From Bostrychus sinensis (taxonomy: Eukaryota > Chordata > Actinopteri > Gobiiformes > Eleotridae), in assembly GCA_020698575.1 (NCBI GenBank), contig CM036244.1:28122034-28186033 (forward strand): a stretch of 64,000 bases of DNA, given 5' to 3'. Both the position numbers and the translations under genes were made by a program. The notes under the pieces were generated by a model. That model was not told where the DNA came from. It did not search any database and saw nothing but the letters and a program-made list of their open reading frames with translations. Shown one piece after another: positions 46,450 to 57,766 of the stretch. Within the stretch, counting starts at the first letter, position 1. Every line of letters begins with the position of its first letter.

Positions 46450-49400
46450 GTGAGTCGAAGTGCAGTGTGTTTTCAGCCACCGGCGTTTTTTTATTTTTTA
46501 TTTTTTTAAGTTTTAAATTAGCTCAAAACCGCATTTCCCGCGCCTTTCGTGATGCTAACTTTTAACATGTCACTGCATGTTTATATGACACTCTTACGTC
46601 ATGAAGTTCATACGTGAGGCTGTTCATCTCTGCACCTGGAGGGGAACCGGCAAATGATGGGAGACACCAAGACCTCCACCACGGAACACATCATAATCAC
46701 GACCTTTTTTGGCGTATATTGCAAAATCTATATTATTTAAAACAATATGGTGCATTTATTATTTTGTTTTACGAAAACACCCCAGAGAATGTTGGTTTTG
46801 CAGCATAAATGGCTCTCAGAGAGTTAGGACGTTCGTGGCTTCAGAGTGATAGATTTTGCAGTCGATTTGGGATGACATATTCCTCTCCAAGACCTGAGAC
46901 TTTGCTCTGATGTGTGTGGTGTGAGCTCAAGCCGGCTGGACTCTGAGGTGCACGCACACCGGTTGCCTCTGCATTTGTGACATGTGAGCACCACTGTGAT
47001 TAGTATGGTGCGCGGGTGTAGATGTCATTAAAATGCGATGAGTGGATTAACCTCAGTGGGACCGGCTGTAACTCAGAGTTTGTCCGCTAGATGGGGGAGT
47101 TTCTGAAGCTGGATTGCATCTTTTGCTTATGGCTTATTAATCATTTATCATTGGTTTGTCATAACTTTTTATTATGACTTGAATTTTGCTTAACCCATTA
47201 ATGGAGCTATATAAGTTTGGCTGATAGCAGGTGTTTACCCATTATGTCTTAGCTTTTATCTGGTATACCTACAAGCAGAGATGGAAAGTAACTATACTTT
47301 GACTCAAGTAATTTTTCAATGGGTGTTCTTCTTTATTTGAGCATCCAGAAATTGGCCAAAGGAAGGACTGAGCAAGTTTACTTTTATTATTAACTTACAG
47401 GTAAGTTTGAGACTAAGAGAAGATGGAGCAATGGCACAGAGGCATCACACTTCACACCTCCAAAATTATGCTACTTTTACCTCCCCCAAACACTCATCTT
47501 TAAGGAGAGGGTAGCTGGAGCAAACAGGCCAGCATCTGTGTTTGAGTATCACTGATTAGACGATGGAAAAAGCACCACTTCATTATTAAACCCATCTTTG
47601 AAAATTTGATAGACTGAGTTTCAAAGTAAATGTTGCAGTTTAATTTGAGGTTATTTTTGTTGATGTCCCTCTAGACTAGTGTTAGCTTGGCTACATGGCA
47701 AACAATTATGTAATGTACTGCTTAAAGAGGATACACTTAGGAGTTGGCTGCCAAACGGAGGAGACTTAAGGAGATGGCTTTAAGCGGCTTCCCTCGTCTC
47801 CTCACTGGCACGGACAGACGGCAGCGTGGCAGGATGACCTCTGAAGGAGACACTGTTCAGACAGAGTGGAGCTAGTCCTGTACATCACTCATTTTATGTT
47901 CTTAAATATAGTAATGAAAATCTCATCCCTTTGTTGCATCCATAACATTGTAACAACAAGCACCTCAATAAAGCTATAAAATATAAAAAACATATTGTAC
48001 AACTTTGGGAACACAGTCTGTCATGTCAAAACGTTCTAGCCTACTACTAGAAAACAAGCTTTGTTTAATAGCAACAATTGTTTCTAGTTTTAGATTGAGC
48101 CATTGTATGGTTTTTACTTCTTGAATTAAAACGGTGCATAAGAAAAACAGAGAACTTGTGATAATGTAATTACTGGCAACACATCTGTGTTTTGAAAGTC
48201 CACTTCAGATAACAGACAGCTGCTGAATTTGTGGGATATCACTATTTATATTTTGCTCTTTTTGAGACAGCACAGTGAAAATGCTGGCCTCTTTAGGGCC
48301 TGTACCAAACCATTTCATACTGACCCGACTTGCACTGTACCATCCAGTGCAAACGAGGCTCTTGTGTGCACACAGCCGGCAGTAGCATCCTTGCTGTTGT
48401 CTCCAGCTGGCAGTTGGCAGAGTGTCGACTTTGGCCAGTGCTGACCCTGGACCGGAGCCAGACCACCTCCCTGTCTCCTCTCCGGTTTCTCTGCTCTCAC
48501 TTTCCCCACAGTCTGAGTCAGGTCCTCGCTGCCCTCAATGCCTCTTCCCGTATTTCCCTTGTTTCTGTCCCGTCTTCCTGGTTCGTATTTTAGTGAACCT
48601 GCCTTCTCCAGCTTCTGAGTGGCTTGTTTCAGCGTGGCTGGGTAGAACACTGTGGGCTGTGTTAATGGTGCTCAGGGCGCACACAGCAGAAACCGTCCAC
48701 TGCCATATGCGGGCACACTTGTTACCCCTTCCCACGCACACTCAAACGCACCACGGCCCACTACCACTGAGACATCCCCTGAGGAGCAGCGTGTCTTTAA
48801 CCAGGATCCGGACATATGCCCACTAACAGGCTGTCTGCCCCACATTAAGTAGGACTAATTATGACTAAGCTGCGAGATAAATGCCACTGCGATGCACGAT
48901 AAATACATACAGCATGGCTCACTGGCCCACAGGGCATGGAGGAGGGACAGAGTTTCGAGGCACACTTTTGAGCATAGTGCAAAAGAGCTATAGCAACCAT
49001 TTCTGGTCTTCTTTCTTGGAAAATGTCCTTACTTAACCTTACATTGTGCATTTTTTACCATTCTTGAGGCATACTAAGGGCTGCTTTGTAAATTGTTGCA
49101 AACTTAGAAGCTATTTGAGGCCTAATGAAGACTTTGATCTACAGTGTAGGCAGTGATTGGCAGTTTCTCTAATACAGTAGAGAGCCTGGAAGCTGAGATC
49201 AGTTGATATTTTTTCTTTACTTACACAGATTTTGTTATAAAATTGGAAGCTCTATATCATGATCCAGTAGCTAATAATATAAACGCAGGCCTAACCAAGT
49301 AGTATGGAGAATCACAAACTTGTGGCAAATTAAACTGAATCAATAAGATGGCGGCGGTTAAGTTATGCTTTTGCTGATAAGTGGTTCATATCCAATGTTC

Positions 49401-49969
49401 TTGGTTGTTTTGGAGCCATCTTACTCCTCTCTCCTGGACTCTTATTAAAACGCTATGAAATGAGATTCAACAGCTATTTTCTCACGGTGTCCTCTTAGTC
49501 ACAGCATGTGTATTTTTAGTTTTGGGTAAACCGTATGTGTGTGACTGAAGCTGGCACATTACACTGCAGCCTAATTAATTTTATTCAGAGGAACTTTCTT
49601 GGTATCTCCTGTTTTCTGATGATCCCTACAGTGTGATCGCTTAATGAGTGTTCTCCCTAGAAGTGGGTGGCTACTTGGCAAAAACAAAGCTGCTGACCAA
49701 GTTGTGGAAAAGGGAGATTTGTGTCTCATGCACAGCATGGGCTGAAGTCTCGTGGGTGTTCAGCAGTTTCCAACAGAAGGAGGCTGTTCACTGCTTGCTG
49801 TTGGTGGAGAGACATATTTTATTTTGACATGGAATGCTCTGCTCTGTTGTTTTATAGACTGCCTTTAACATTATGGCTGTGGAAAGTCAGTCATACAAGT
49901 TTCCAGAAATTCCTAACAGTCTCTTCCTAACCAGAGGCCTTCTGACTCTAGGGAATGTTGCCTTTCTCT
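46450..49969 (+). other. Putative igsf9b intron 1, proximal part
   Basis: From the donor at 46,450 the intron would run past the window end. In this part there is no acceptor-plus-Ig-exon that I can recognise. A solitary GCAGAGATGGAAAGTAAC near 47,275 resembles a MITE tip. Frames at 48.2-48.85 kb overlap on both strands and have no domain. Confidence 0.5.
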
Positions 49970-51929
49970 TAGAGGCTGACCGATATATCAGGCTGATTTT
50001 TGCAATAGCAATAGGACGATTCTTGCCCTTTAATGCAGATTTTTAGTCAGGCACATGTTCAGGCAACCATGTGATTGAAGGGCCCCAGCTTCTCCACCTA
50101 TTTGGTAGCAGTTTGGACTCTTATACTGCAGTTCATATTAAACATCCAAAAACATTTTATCTCAGTCTGAAAAGCTCAAAACGGCAATAAAAAGATTTTG
50201 CTTATTTCTCTGGCATAGAACAAGAAAAAAATTAAAAGCATTTTTGTAGCACTCCCCTAGCTCTACTTGCATAGCAAGTTTGACTGAGATAGCCCTATTG
50301 GTTTTCTCAAAAAACTCATCTTTATTTGTTCTCTGTCCCTAATAGAGGGTATGCAGATGACGTCACTGTATGCAGAATTAACTGCTGTGAGTGGCAAAGC
50401 TGCATTAAAAGCTATGTCATGTAATGATACCTGTTAGCGCAAATACTCAAAAAGTCAACTAAAATGGGAAGAGAGTTGCTGTGAAATGTACTGATACACA
50501 CATATTCAACAAGTCTGAGATATTTTTTGACAACTGAAATCTAAATAGAGGAGAAGCAAATGGACCAAGGCATTTCCAGTAAACAACCCTGCTGGCCAAA
50601 AGTGAATCTGTAGTTTTCCAGAGACTTTTGGGTGAATTATAGTGGAACTCCTTACCTTAAATCTGTTTGGGAATCAGTGTCATGGTTAAATGAGCTGTTG
50701 TGGGGCAAATAAAGCGTCCTGCAGCTCCCCTTGCTGTCTCAGTGCCGAAAACGACAACTGCAAAAGTGAGCACTGCGGACCTGGAGTTACGGAGGTCTGG
50801 AGTCAGTGAGAAAGCGTGCATCGTGGCTAACATAACAACAAGCTAGCAATGGCTTTACTCTTCTGTTTTCATCATGACAGAGTGGCCAAACTGCAGAAAA
50901 AAATGTTTATGGATACGAGGAGGAGAAAACAAAAGTAAAGCCGTGCAAGGGATTATATAGGAGTCACCTGGACTTGCTGTGAGTAATGTTACAACAGTGC
51001 TTTACTCTGAAATGTAGGGGGCACTCTATAGAGGAAAAGGAAGCAAAAACAGGGATGAAATGAGACAGGTAACTGAGTTCCGCTTTTAAACATTTTCTAT
51101 TAAATATATTGACAGCTACACAACAGTCTGCCAATGAGCTTTGTGTCCCTGGTTTGCATTAGCTGCACGATAAAGCCACATTTATGTCTAATGCCTGTGA
51201 AGTTTGTTTACTTCTTCTATAAGAAAATTACTTGATTAAAAGTATCAACTAAAGTAGAAAGTACTTTGTGCTAGAACCTAATCTAGTGTTGTCCCTACCA
51301 CTGCTTGGCGTTTCCCTGAAGGTGAAGTAATGTTAATAAAAGTATATATAAAAATATTATAAACTATGATGTCCTCGGTTGTCTTAGTTACATAAAAATG
51401 TAGAAAGAAAGTGAAATCCTGGCCACATATCAGTGTCTGTTGAAAGCTGGTTCTTGTGTGGATCACTGTCGAGTCCAGCTGCCTTATTTAAGTAAATACT
51501 CATCAGTTTTACTCCTGCTCTCACACTCTTTGTAATGTATGCAGTGGCTTGTTTTGCCACTCATTACAAACAAGGGAGGCGTGTTCCTTGGAAACGTGAC
51601 ATCAGTGCATACCCTCTATTCATTAGAGGCCACTGTGGCAGCCCCACTGCAGATCTGTGAGATTTGGCCTTAAGATGCTTTGTGAAGTCCTGAGAAGCTA
51701 GCTCAGTGCATCCCTAACCATCTTATTGGTTTTCTAAAAAAAAAAAACATCTTTTGCTGTTCAAATTCTAACATTTGTTTGGCTATATAATATTAATTTC
51801 TTTCATAAAATTTAGAAAATCGGCCAAACATATCGGTCCCAAATATTGTCAGTGTTTATTGGTCATCGGCTGCTTTGAATTTTTAAAATTGGCTTTGGCC
51901 ATAGAAAAACCCATATTGGTCGACCTCTA
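49970..51929. mobile_element. TIR DNA element, TAGAGG(CT)GACC ends, with nested element
   Basis: The left end TAGAGGCTGACCGATAT and the reverse-complemented right end TAGAGGTCGACCAATAT match at 14 of 17 positions. Interior parts keep ATATCGG-type motifs (for example near 51,828). No transposase is visible. No matching target duplication is seen at the edges, so the superfamily is uncertain. A second inverted-repeat element lies inside at 50,341-51,620, leaving only about 680 bp for the outer one. Confidence 0.65.
50341..51620. mobile_element. Nested TIR element, AATAGAGGGTATGCA ends
   Basis: The left end AATAGAGGGTATGCAGATGACGTCAC and the reverse-complemented right end AATAGAGGGTATGCACTGATGTCAC (shown in part) match over more than 20 bases with one small indel. 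The 1,280-bp interior has no transposase motif. Its position inside the outer TIR element makes it the younger of the two. Confidence 0.65.
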
Positions 51930-52013
51930 CAGTGTTATACAGATAAGCACAAGCAATTAGAAATAATAGTTATTCTTGAAAAACTCCTTAAAAGGTATTG
52001 TTTTCCTTTGGCA

Positions 52014-52771
52014 TAGGGATGCACCGACACCACTTTTTTCAAACCGATACAAGTACAAGTACTTCCATTTGAGTACTCGCCGATACCGAGTACCAATACG
52101 AGTACTTATATAGGGGTTACTTTATAGTTTATACAGTCACACTACTATATCTCATTCATCCCATACCGTGTCGTCTTTTTGCCGTCCATCCCTGCTCTGC
52201 AATGCTAAGTTATTTTTACAACAGAGTGCTTTGAACACAGCTAACCATGGCTAAATTTGCTCAATGTTACATGACATTAACATGTTATACCTCATTTTAA
52301 AGCTTAGATTCTCCTCTATTCAGTCGCTAAAATAATTTTAAAGACAGATTGAGCATCTGCGCATAACCAGTGGAGATTTGCCAAGACATACAGCAGCTAA
52401 CACAATTAGCAACGGTACTTCTTGTATTTTATCAGACAACAACTGCTTCAGACTACGCGCTTATATCATTTTCGGGACAACTAGGACAACAAAAGGACAA
52501 CTGCTTAAGGTTCAGGACTCACGTATGATTTGGGATAAGTCTGGTTGAGCAGAATGTAGAGTCAGCTTTGCTTTTATCTCCATACAGTTCACTTTGAAAT
52601 CCTTCCACGCGGTTCTCACTGCTCAGCTGAGAGGGGAATGTCACGTGACGATAGCGCTGTAAAGTGGTATCAGTTGTTGGTATCGGGCCACTTTTATGAA
52701 TACGAGTACGAGTTCTTGGACATGGTATCGGTACCGATACCCGACCAGTATCGGGTATCGGTGCATCCCTA
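52014..52771. mobile_element. hAT MITE, 8-bp TSD CTTTGGCA
   Basis: Perfect 14-bp inverted ends TAGGGATGCACCGA are flanked by identical octamers CTTTGGCA (52,006-52,013 and 52,772-52,779). The ends are followed by repeated ATACGAGTAC/GTACTCG and GGTATCGG motifs, likely subterminal binding sites. The 758-bp interior is non-coding. This is a textbook hAT footprint in the putative igsf9b intron. Confidence 0.93.
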
Positions 52772-52779
52772 CTTTGGCA

Positions 52780-54072
52780 AATTGATTTAAAACCTTAAGT
52801 CTCTTGCTTTTATGACAGTTATGCATTAATCTTTATGAGACAATTATCATCAACATTTCACTTTGAATCTGCTTATTTTTTGTGGACTACTCTCATCACC
52901 AGTGTCCTGGAAAGTCCTGAAACAGCTCCACAAAAAAGTGGCAACCCTGATTATGTTTTCAAGAGACAAGACTTACCAAGCGCTTAGAATGTCAAACTCT
53001 TCTAATGCACCGCTGAAATCTGGGCTTTGAGTCTCTAGGATGAGGCAGCTTCACTTGTGCATCCCAGAGCGCATGAATCTATTTCCCCACTCTTACGACT
53101 TCAAACAGCTCACCGCAGAGCTCGTCTTAAAAAGTTCTCCAACTACAAGGTGTGCATTTCATCTCATTGCACCAGGAGTTTCTACTAAAATCATTTCAGA
53201 GCTTATCCCAAACCGCCAAGTGTTTCCCTAATTCACACACAGCACTCCAGGATTGAGGTCACACTTGGGGTTAAAGTCAGAAGATGCATCTCTTAAAGCT
53301 CCTGCCGCAGTCAGCCACTCTTCTTCCAAAATATTTTAAGTTTGACATTATTGGTGGTTATTTTTAGATGTAATTTTCTTGCTGTCAGCTTCATGTTGAG
53401 CCAGCTCTCTCTGGCATTTCATTATACACTTTGAAATTGAATCATTCTCTGAAGTAGACAAGCGGCTCATAAACTTACAGATGTTTTGGCCTTGAATACG
53501 AGTCTGGATATTTTAAAACATTAGATATGTCATTTTTCATATTTATGTTATATATTTGGCCTCAAAATCATTTTAATTGTTGTTGAAATAAAAAAAGAAG
53601 TATAACCCCTGATCATACAACTGGATCTTTGTACTCAAAGATACATAGGGATGGATCTGATTCTGTCTGAATACATTGTATTGACATGGTGTTGTTTATT
53701 TATAATTTATAATTTCTTAAAAATGTGTTGTTTATGTCCAGTACTACCTTAGAAGCAGGCAAACAGGTATATACTTCAGTAAATTCAGTTAGACAATAAG
53801 CAATAGGAAAGTTTTCTGACAGTTACAATCATGCCACTGCAACAACTGCAAGTCTCCTGGAAACCACTGTACCAGTACCAGTGTCTTGTTTGCTGCAGAC
53901 TGTGGCTAGTGGTAATAATAATATACCAGTTATGTAGCAGGCACATGACAGATCTGTATCGGTATTGGTGCATACTTACTGTTGTGAAGTATTAGACCCA
54001 TTTAAGTCTACTGATATCTGTTGGAAAAAAGTTCTACAGTGGCTGTTATTTTAAAGAATTCAAACTGTTTTA
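52780..54072. other. Intronic spacer with a hAT tip fragment
   Basis: Near 53,955-53,977, TGTATCGGTATTGGTGCATAC resembles the end of the hAT family at 52.0 kb, without a partner. 53,030-53,330 is balanced, non-repetitive sequence of unknown role. No exon is recognised. Confidence 0.45.
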
Positions 54073-54247
54073 TGCGGTGGACATGAGGTGCAACATCAAA
54101 ATTTTTGTCCCATAGAAATATAAAAACAGCTGTAGATAAAAAATAAAATCTTGCCTTAAAAATAAACTCATCCCTCAAATAAATAAATTAATGGCTATAT
54201 TAAAAAAGGAGCATCATCAAAATTGTTTTTGCCGCATAAAAGCAGGG

Positions 54248-54590
54248 TGTTACGTGCCAGGGATGGCTAGGGGCGCTGGCACAGTAACTAAAAATAGATT
54301 TACGGGTGGTAGAAAAAAACAGGAGAATGGAGATGTTGTAGGATTAACAAAAACACTAAGGTTTATTTACAGAAAAAAAAAAAGAATACCAACAAAGTAT
54401 ACAAAGAACTAATGAAACTAAGGCGATGGTTGCGGCTGCAGCACCAAGGACCCACTGGCCACAGAATGAAGGCAGCTCCGGCCTTTTATACCCAGCTCTC
54501 ACCCAGGTGTGGCTGATGAGCTGGCAGGACTGGTGGGTGGAGACAAGGAAAAACAAAAAAAAAACACACTACAGCACAAAGGCTGTAACA
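54248..54590 (-). repeat. 3' LTR (343 bp)
   Basis: On the plus strand it begins TGTTACGTGCCAGGG and ends GGCTGTAACA, so on both strands it has the TG...CA ends of LTRs. It differs from the other LTR by one extra A (11 rather than 10) in the run at about 54,373-54,383. Confidence 0.95.
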
Positions 54591-54603
54591 CTCCCCCCCT
54601 TAA
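54591..54603 (-). promoter_or_regulatory. Polypurine tract
   Basis: On the minus strand, TTAAGGGGGGGAG directly precedes the 3' LTR, where plus-strand DNA synthesis of the retrotransposon would be primed. Confidence 0.8.
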
Positions 54604-54743
54604 AAGTTAACAAATACCCTTGATAACAGCCTACTATACAGTCAACCCCCAAGTTACCACACCCAGCAGCTACACATCAGCTACTGAGTAGTAACATTGA
54701 TGGATGACACATTTTAAGGAAGGATATGTAGTCGTTGTGGTCT

Positions 54744-56858
54744 TCAGTCTCTGGATAGGGCGTCGGCCACAATGTTGTCCTTTCCCTTCTTGTGCCGGAT
54801 GGTAATGTTATAACCCTGCACCAACAAGGCCCAGCGCATCAGCCGCTGGTTGTGGTTGTACATATGGGCGAGGAACACAAGAGGGTTGTGGTCTGTGAAC
54901 ACAGAGACTGGAACACTGGTAGAACTGACATAAACATTGAAGTGCTGAAGAGCCAGGAGCATGGCCAGAGTCTCCTTTTCGATGGTGGAATAATTTAGCT
55001 GGTGCTTCTTAAACTTAGCAGAGAAGTAGGAGACGGGATGGGGCATACCAGCTTCATCATCCTGCAACAGTACAGCGCCAGCTCCAGTAGCACTAGCATC
55101 CACTTCCAGACTAAAAGGTTTAGAATAGTCAGGTGCAGAAAGGACAGGGGCACTGCAGAGGAGGGTCTCGGCTGCCTGAAAAGCACATTCACATTCCTCA
55201 GTCCATGCGTATGGAACAGAGGGACTACAGAGGGCAGTAAGAGGGGCAACTAGCACAGAAAAGTTTTTGCAAAAACACCGGTAGTAACCGGCAAGGCCTA
55301 AAAAACGGCGCAGTTCTCTCCGGGTGGAAGGAGTGGGGTATGACAACACAGCCTCAACTTTAGCATTAACAGGTCGTACCTGACCACGACCAACAACTTT
55401 ACCAAGGTAAGTGACAGTGGCCTGAAACGAACAGTGGACTGAAACGAAAGCCTCAAAAATAAAGGGTTTAAAGCACTCATCTGGAGAAATGACTGGTTGA
55501 TTACAGGTAATAGCAGAAGGACCAGCAGAGACAGTTTTAACAAGTCCCACCCCTTTTGGTGGTTTGGCCACAGGCTGTTTGCGTTTCAAAGCGTCACATT
55601 CGGCTATAAGATGGCCAGTCTTATGGCAATAAAAGCATTGTTTTGGTTTCGCTAACCTGGAGCTGTTTGACAAGTCAAGTTGAAAAGCTTTTTCACCAAT
55701 TTGTGGTGTAGATTCACGCTTAAAAGCAGTCTTGTGCGTAAGGGCAAATTCATCGGCCGAAACAGCAGCTTGCTGGAGCGTTGAGACTTTCTGCTCATTT
55801 AAATAGACAATGAGGCGCTCTGGGAGACTGTTTTTGAAGTCTTCCAATAAGACCAACTCACGAAGTGAAACAAGGTTATCAACTTTACTAGCAGAACACC
55901 ATCTATCAAACAATAGACTTTTTTCTCGAGCAAAATCAACGTAACTTTGATTCAACGACTTCTTAAGCCCTCTAAAACGCTGTCTATAGGCTTCCGGTAC
56001 AAGCTCATAAGCTCGTAAAATAGCTCCTTTAAGCTTATCATAATTGAGACTGTCTGAAACCGATAAAGAGGCGCAGGCTTCTAGAGCTTTACCGCTCAAT
56101 TTGCATTGCAACAAAATTGCCCACACATCACTAGGCCAATGCAGTGCAGCAGCAATGCGCTCAAAAGCCCCAAAATAAGACTCCACTTCGGACTCGCGGA
56201 AAACGGGGACTAACTGGATGTTCTTGGTCACATCAAACGTATCGCGAGGATTAACGGACACAAAGTTTTCAGCGCCAATAGGCCGAGATTGCAGTTCTAA
56301 TTGTCGTATTTTAAATGCGGTCTCCGCCTCCAACCTTTTTATTTCCACCTCTTTAGCGTTGGCGGTTTCTATTTCGAGTTTCTTCAGCTCAAGTTCGCGT
56401 TTGAGGCGGAACTCTCGCTCCCTCTCCTCCTTCTGGATTTTCAAACGGGTTAAGCGGACCTCTAAACGAGCATCCCTTTTAGAACTCTGAGAAGAATCCA
56501 TACTAAATGCTTCAAACGGGGGCAGAGTACGCGGTCCTTCCTCCTCCCCACCTGCGGGGTCCTGTTGAGGAGTTACCGGCAGCGGCTGCTCAGCCGCCCC
56601 GCTCGAAGGGCTACGCACTGGGGACGCCACTGCATCTCCCGCCACCACACAAACGAGATCACCAGACTCAGGTAAGGGCAAAACGTCTGCTCCGACCAAA
56701 CCCGCTAATACAGCCTCCCTCAACTCCCCCTTACGCAACGTAGTAGAGACGGTAACACTGTAATGTCTGGCAATTTCAAACAAGTCGCATTTCCTACAAG
56801 TGTTAAACACCGCTAGAGTAGGATTAGCTACAAACGCTTTTAAATCAAAGGTAGCCAT
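54744..56858 (-). CDS. Gag fused in frame to RT thumb and RNase H (Gmr1-like)
   Basis: An uninterrupted 704-residue frame. Residues 1-120 are a variable N terminus; 130-190 a charged coiled coil (KEEREREFRLKRELELKKLE); about 215-380 a capsid region with SCAN-like character (SEVESYFGAFERIAAALHW, LRAYELVPEAYRQRFR); 408-421 a CCHC zinc knuckle (C408, C411, H416, C421). A protease-like lead-in (CFKPFIFEAFVS, 462-473) then joins abruptly to the RT thumb (VTYLGKVVGRGQVRPV; LRRFLGLAGYY). RNase H follows with its acidic set: D587, E627 or E629, D656 and D699. The protease core, integrase and RT palm are absent. The protein could assemble particles if expressed, but cannot copy or integrate on its own; it would need an intact relative in trans. 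Confidence 0.88.
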   Translation of the reverse strand: MATFDLKAFVANPTLAVFNTCRKCDLFEIARHYSVTVSTTLRKGELREAVLAGLVGADVLPLPESGDLVCVVAGDAVASPVRSPSSGAAEQPLPVTPQQDPAGGEEEGPRTLPPFEAFSMDSSQSSKRDARLEVRLTRLKIQKEEREREFRLKRELELKKLEIETANAKEVEIKRLEAETAFKIRQLELQSRPIGAENFVSVNPRDTFDVTKNIQLVPVFRESEVESYFGAFERIAAALHWPSDVWAILLQCKLSGKALEACASLSVSDSLNYDKLKGAILRAYELVPEAYRQRFRGLKKSLNQSYVDFAREKSLLFDRWCSASKVDNLVSLRELVLLEDFKNSLPERLIVYLNEQKVSTLQQAAVSADEFALTHKTAFKRESTPQIGEKAFQLDLSNSSRLAKPKQCFYCHKTGHLIAECDALKRKQPVAKPPKGVGLVKTVSAGPSAITCNQPVISPDECFKPFIFEAFVSVHCSFQATVTYLGKVVGRGQVRPVNAKVEAVLSYPTPSTRRELRRFLGLAGYYRCFCKNFSVLVAPLTALCSPSVPYAWTEECECAFQAAETLLCSAPVLSAPDYSKPFSLEVDASATGAGAVLLQDDEAGMPHPVSYFSAKFKKHQLNYSTIEKETLAMLLALQHFNVYVSSTSVPVSVFTDHNPLVFLAHMYNHNQRLMRWALLVQGYNITIRHKKGKDNIVADALSRD

Positions 56859-57404
56859 AACTCACCGGACAAAGAAAGCCACTGCAAATCCGGATCACGC
56901 AGCTGATTAACTCAGTCAGCTGACCGGGGCTACACCTGTGTCTAATTGAGCCACTGCGCGCTCCCGAAGGAAACACCAGCGCGCGCACCTCACACACACA
57001 CCACTCACAATGAAACAAACAGTAGACAGGGCGTTACACACACTAGCATCAAACGCACACAACATATGCCATCCCAGATCCCTACCTAACAAATATCTTA
57101 GCCTGTGTATCTTCTGGGGCTTGCCGGGCTCGGGGCCACTTGAAAGGCGAAGCACAGCGACCGAAGCCCTGTTGCGCCTACCCCCATCAGAGAATACACT
57201 CCGCCCAGGATTCACCCCGAAAACAACAAACTAAAACAAAAAACGGGTGACCGATGGAGTGACTGTATACAGCCAAGCGGGACACCCCCTAACCAATCTG
57301 GGAAAGCAATGCCAATTCAAATGTGCAAGCTAGAGAAACACCCGTGACCAACATCAACCGGAGCACACACACACACTCACATACATACCTGATCCATCTA
57401 CCAT
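56859..57404 (-). other. 5' leader of the LTR element
   Basis: About 550 bp between the primer site and the Gag ATG, holding no long frame. It presumably contains the packaging signal, kept in this deletion copy. Confidence 0.6.
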
Positions 57405-57422
57405 ATCCCGGACGAGCCCCCA
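57405..57422 (-). promoter_or_regulatory. Primer binding site, tRNA-Pro type
   Basis: On the minus strand TGGGGGCTCGTCCGGGAT, two bases after the 5' LTR, complementary to the 3' end of tRNA-Pro as commonly listed for retroelements. Confidence 0.85.
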
Positions 57423-57424
57423 AA

Positions 57425-57766
57425 TGTTACGTGCCAGGGATGGCTAGGGGCGCTGGCACAGTAACTAAAAATAGATTTACGGGTGGTAGAAAAAAACAGG
57501 AGAATGGAGATGTTGTAGGATTAACAAAAACACTAAGGTTTATTTACAGAAAAAAAAAAGAATACCAACAAAGTATACAAAGAACTAATGAAACTAAGGC
57601 GATGGTTGCGGCTGCAGCACCAAGGACCCACTGGCCACAGAATGAAGGCAGCTCCGGCCTTTTATACCCAGCTCTCACCCAGGTGTGGCTGATGAGCTGG
57701 CAGGACTGGTGGGTGGAGACAAGGAAAAACAAAAAAAAAACACACTACAGCACAAAGGCTGTAACA
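57425..57766 (-). repeat. 5' LTR (342 bp)
   Basis: Same sequence as the 3' LTR apart from one A less in the homopolymer. Because the element is antisense, this is the transcription-side LTR; the TTTATACCC at about 57,660-57,668 on the plus strand marks an AT-rich area that could serve as core promoter. Confidence 0.95.

Larger units (their letters stand above)
54248..57766 (-). mobile_element. Ty3/gypsy LTR retrotransposon, Gmr1-like deletion derivative
   Basis: A 3,519-bp antisense insertion with two LTRs, a 5-bp target duplication CAGGG (54,243-54,247 and 57,767-57,771), a primer site complementary to the 3' end of tRNA-Pro (57,405-57,422), a polypurine tract (54,591-54,603) and one long ORF (54,744-56,858). 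The LTRs differ, as far as I can read, only by one A in a homopolymer, so the insertion is very young. Pol is mostly missing: only the RT thumb and RNase H remain, fused in frame to Gag. Nothing follows RNase H except about 150 bp before the LTR; that fits Gmr1-type elements, where integrase precedes RT, rather than the usual gypsy order. Confidence 0.9.

Noticed and set aside
48229..48852. Cluster of overlapping frames of 60-134 codons
   Set aside because: Open on both strands at once, Ser/Pro/His-rich, no domain, no splice context; chance frames in a GC-richer stretch.
54191..54623. Open frames across the 3' LTR, and the same peptide near 57.5 kb
   Set aside because: They repeat at both LTRs and are by-products of the LTR sequence.
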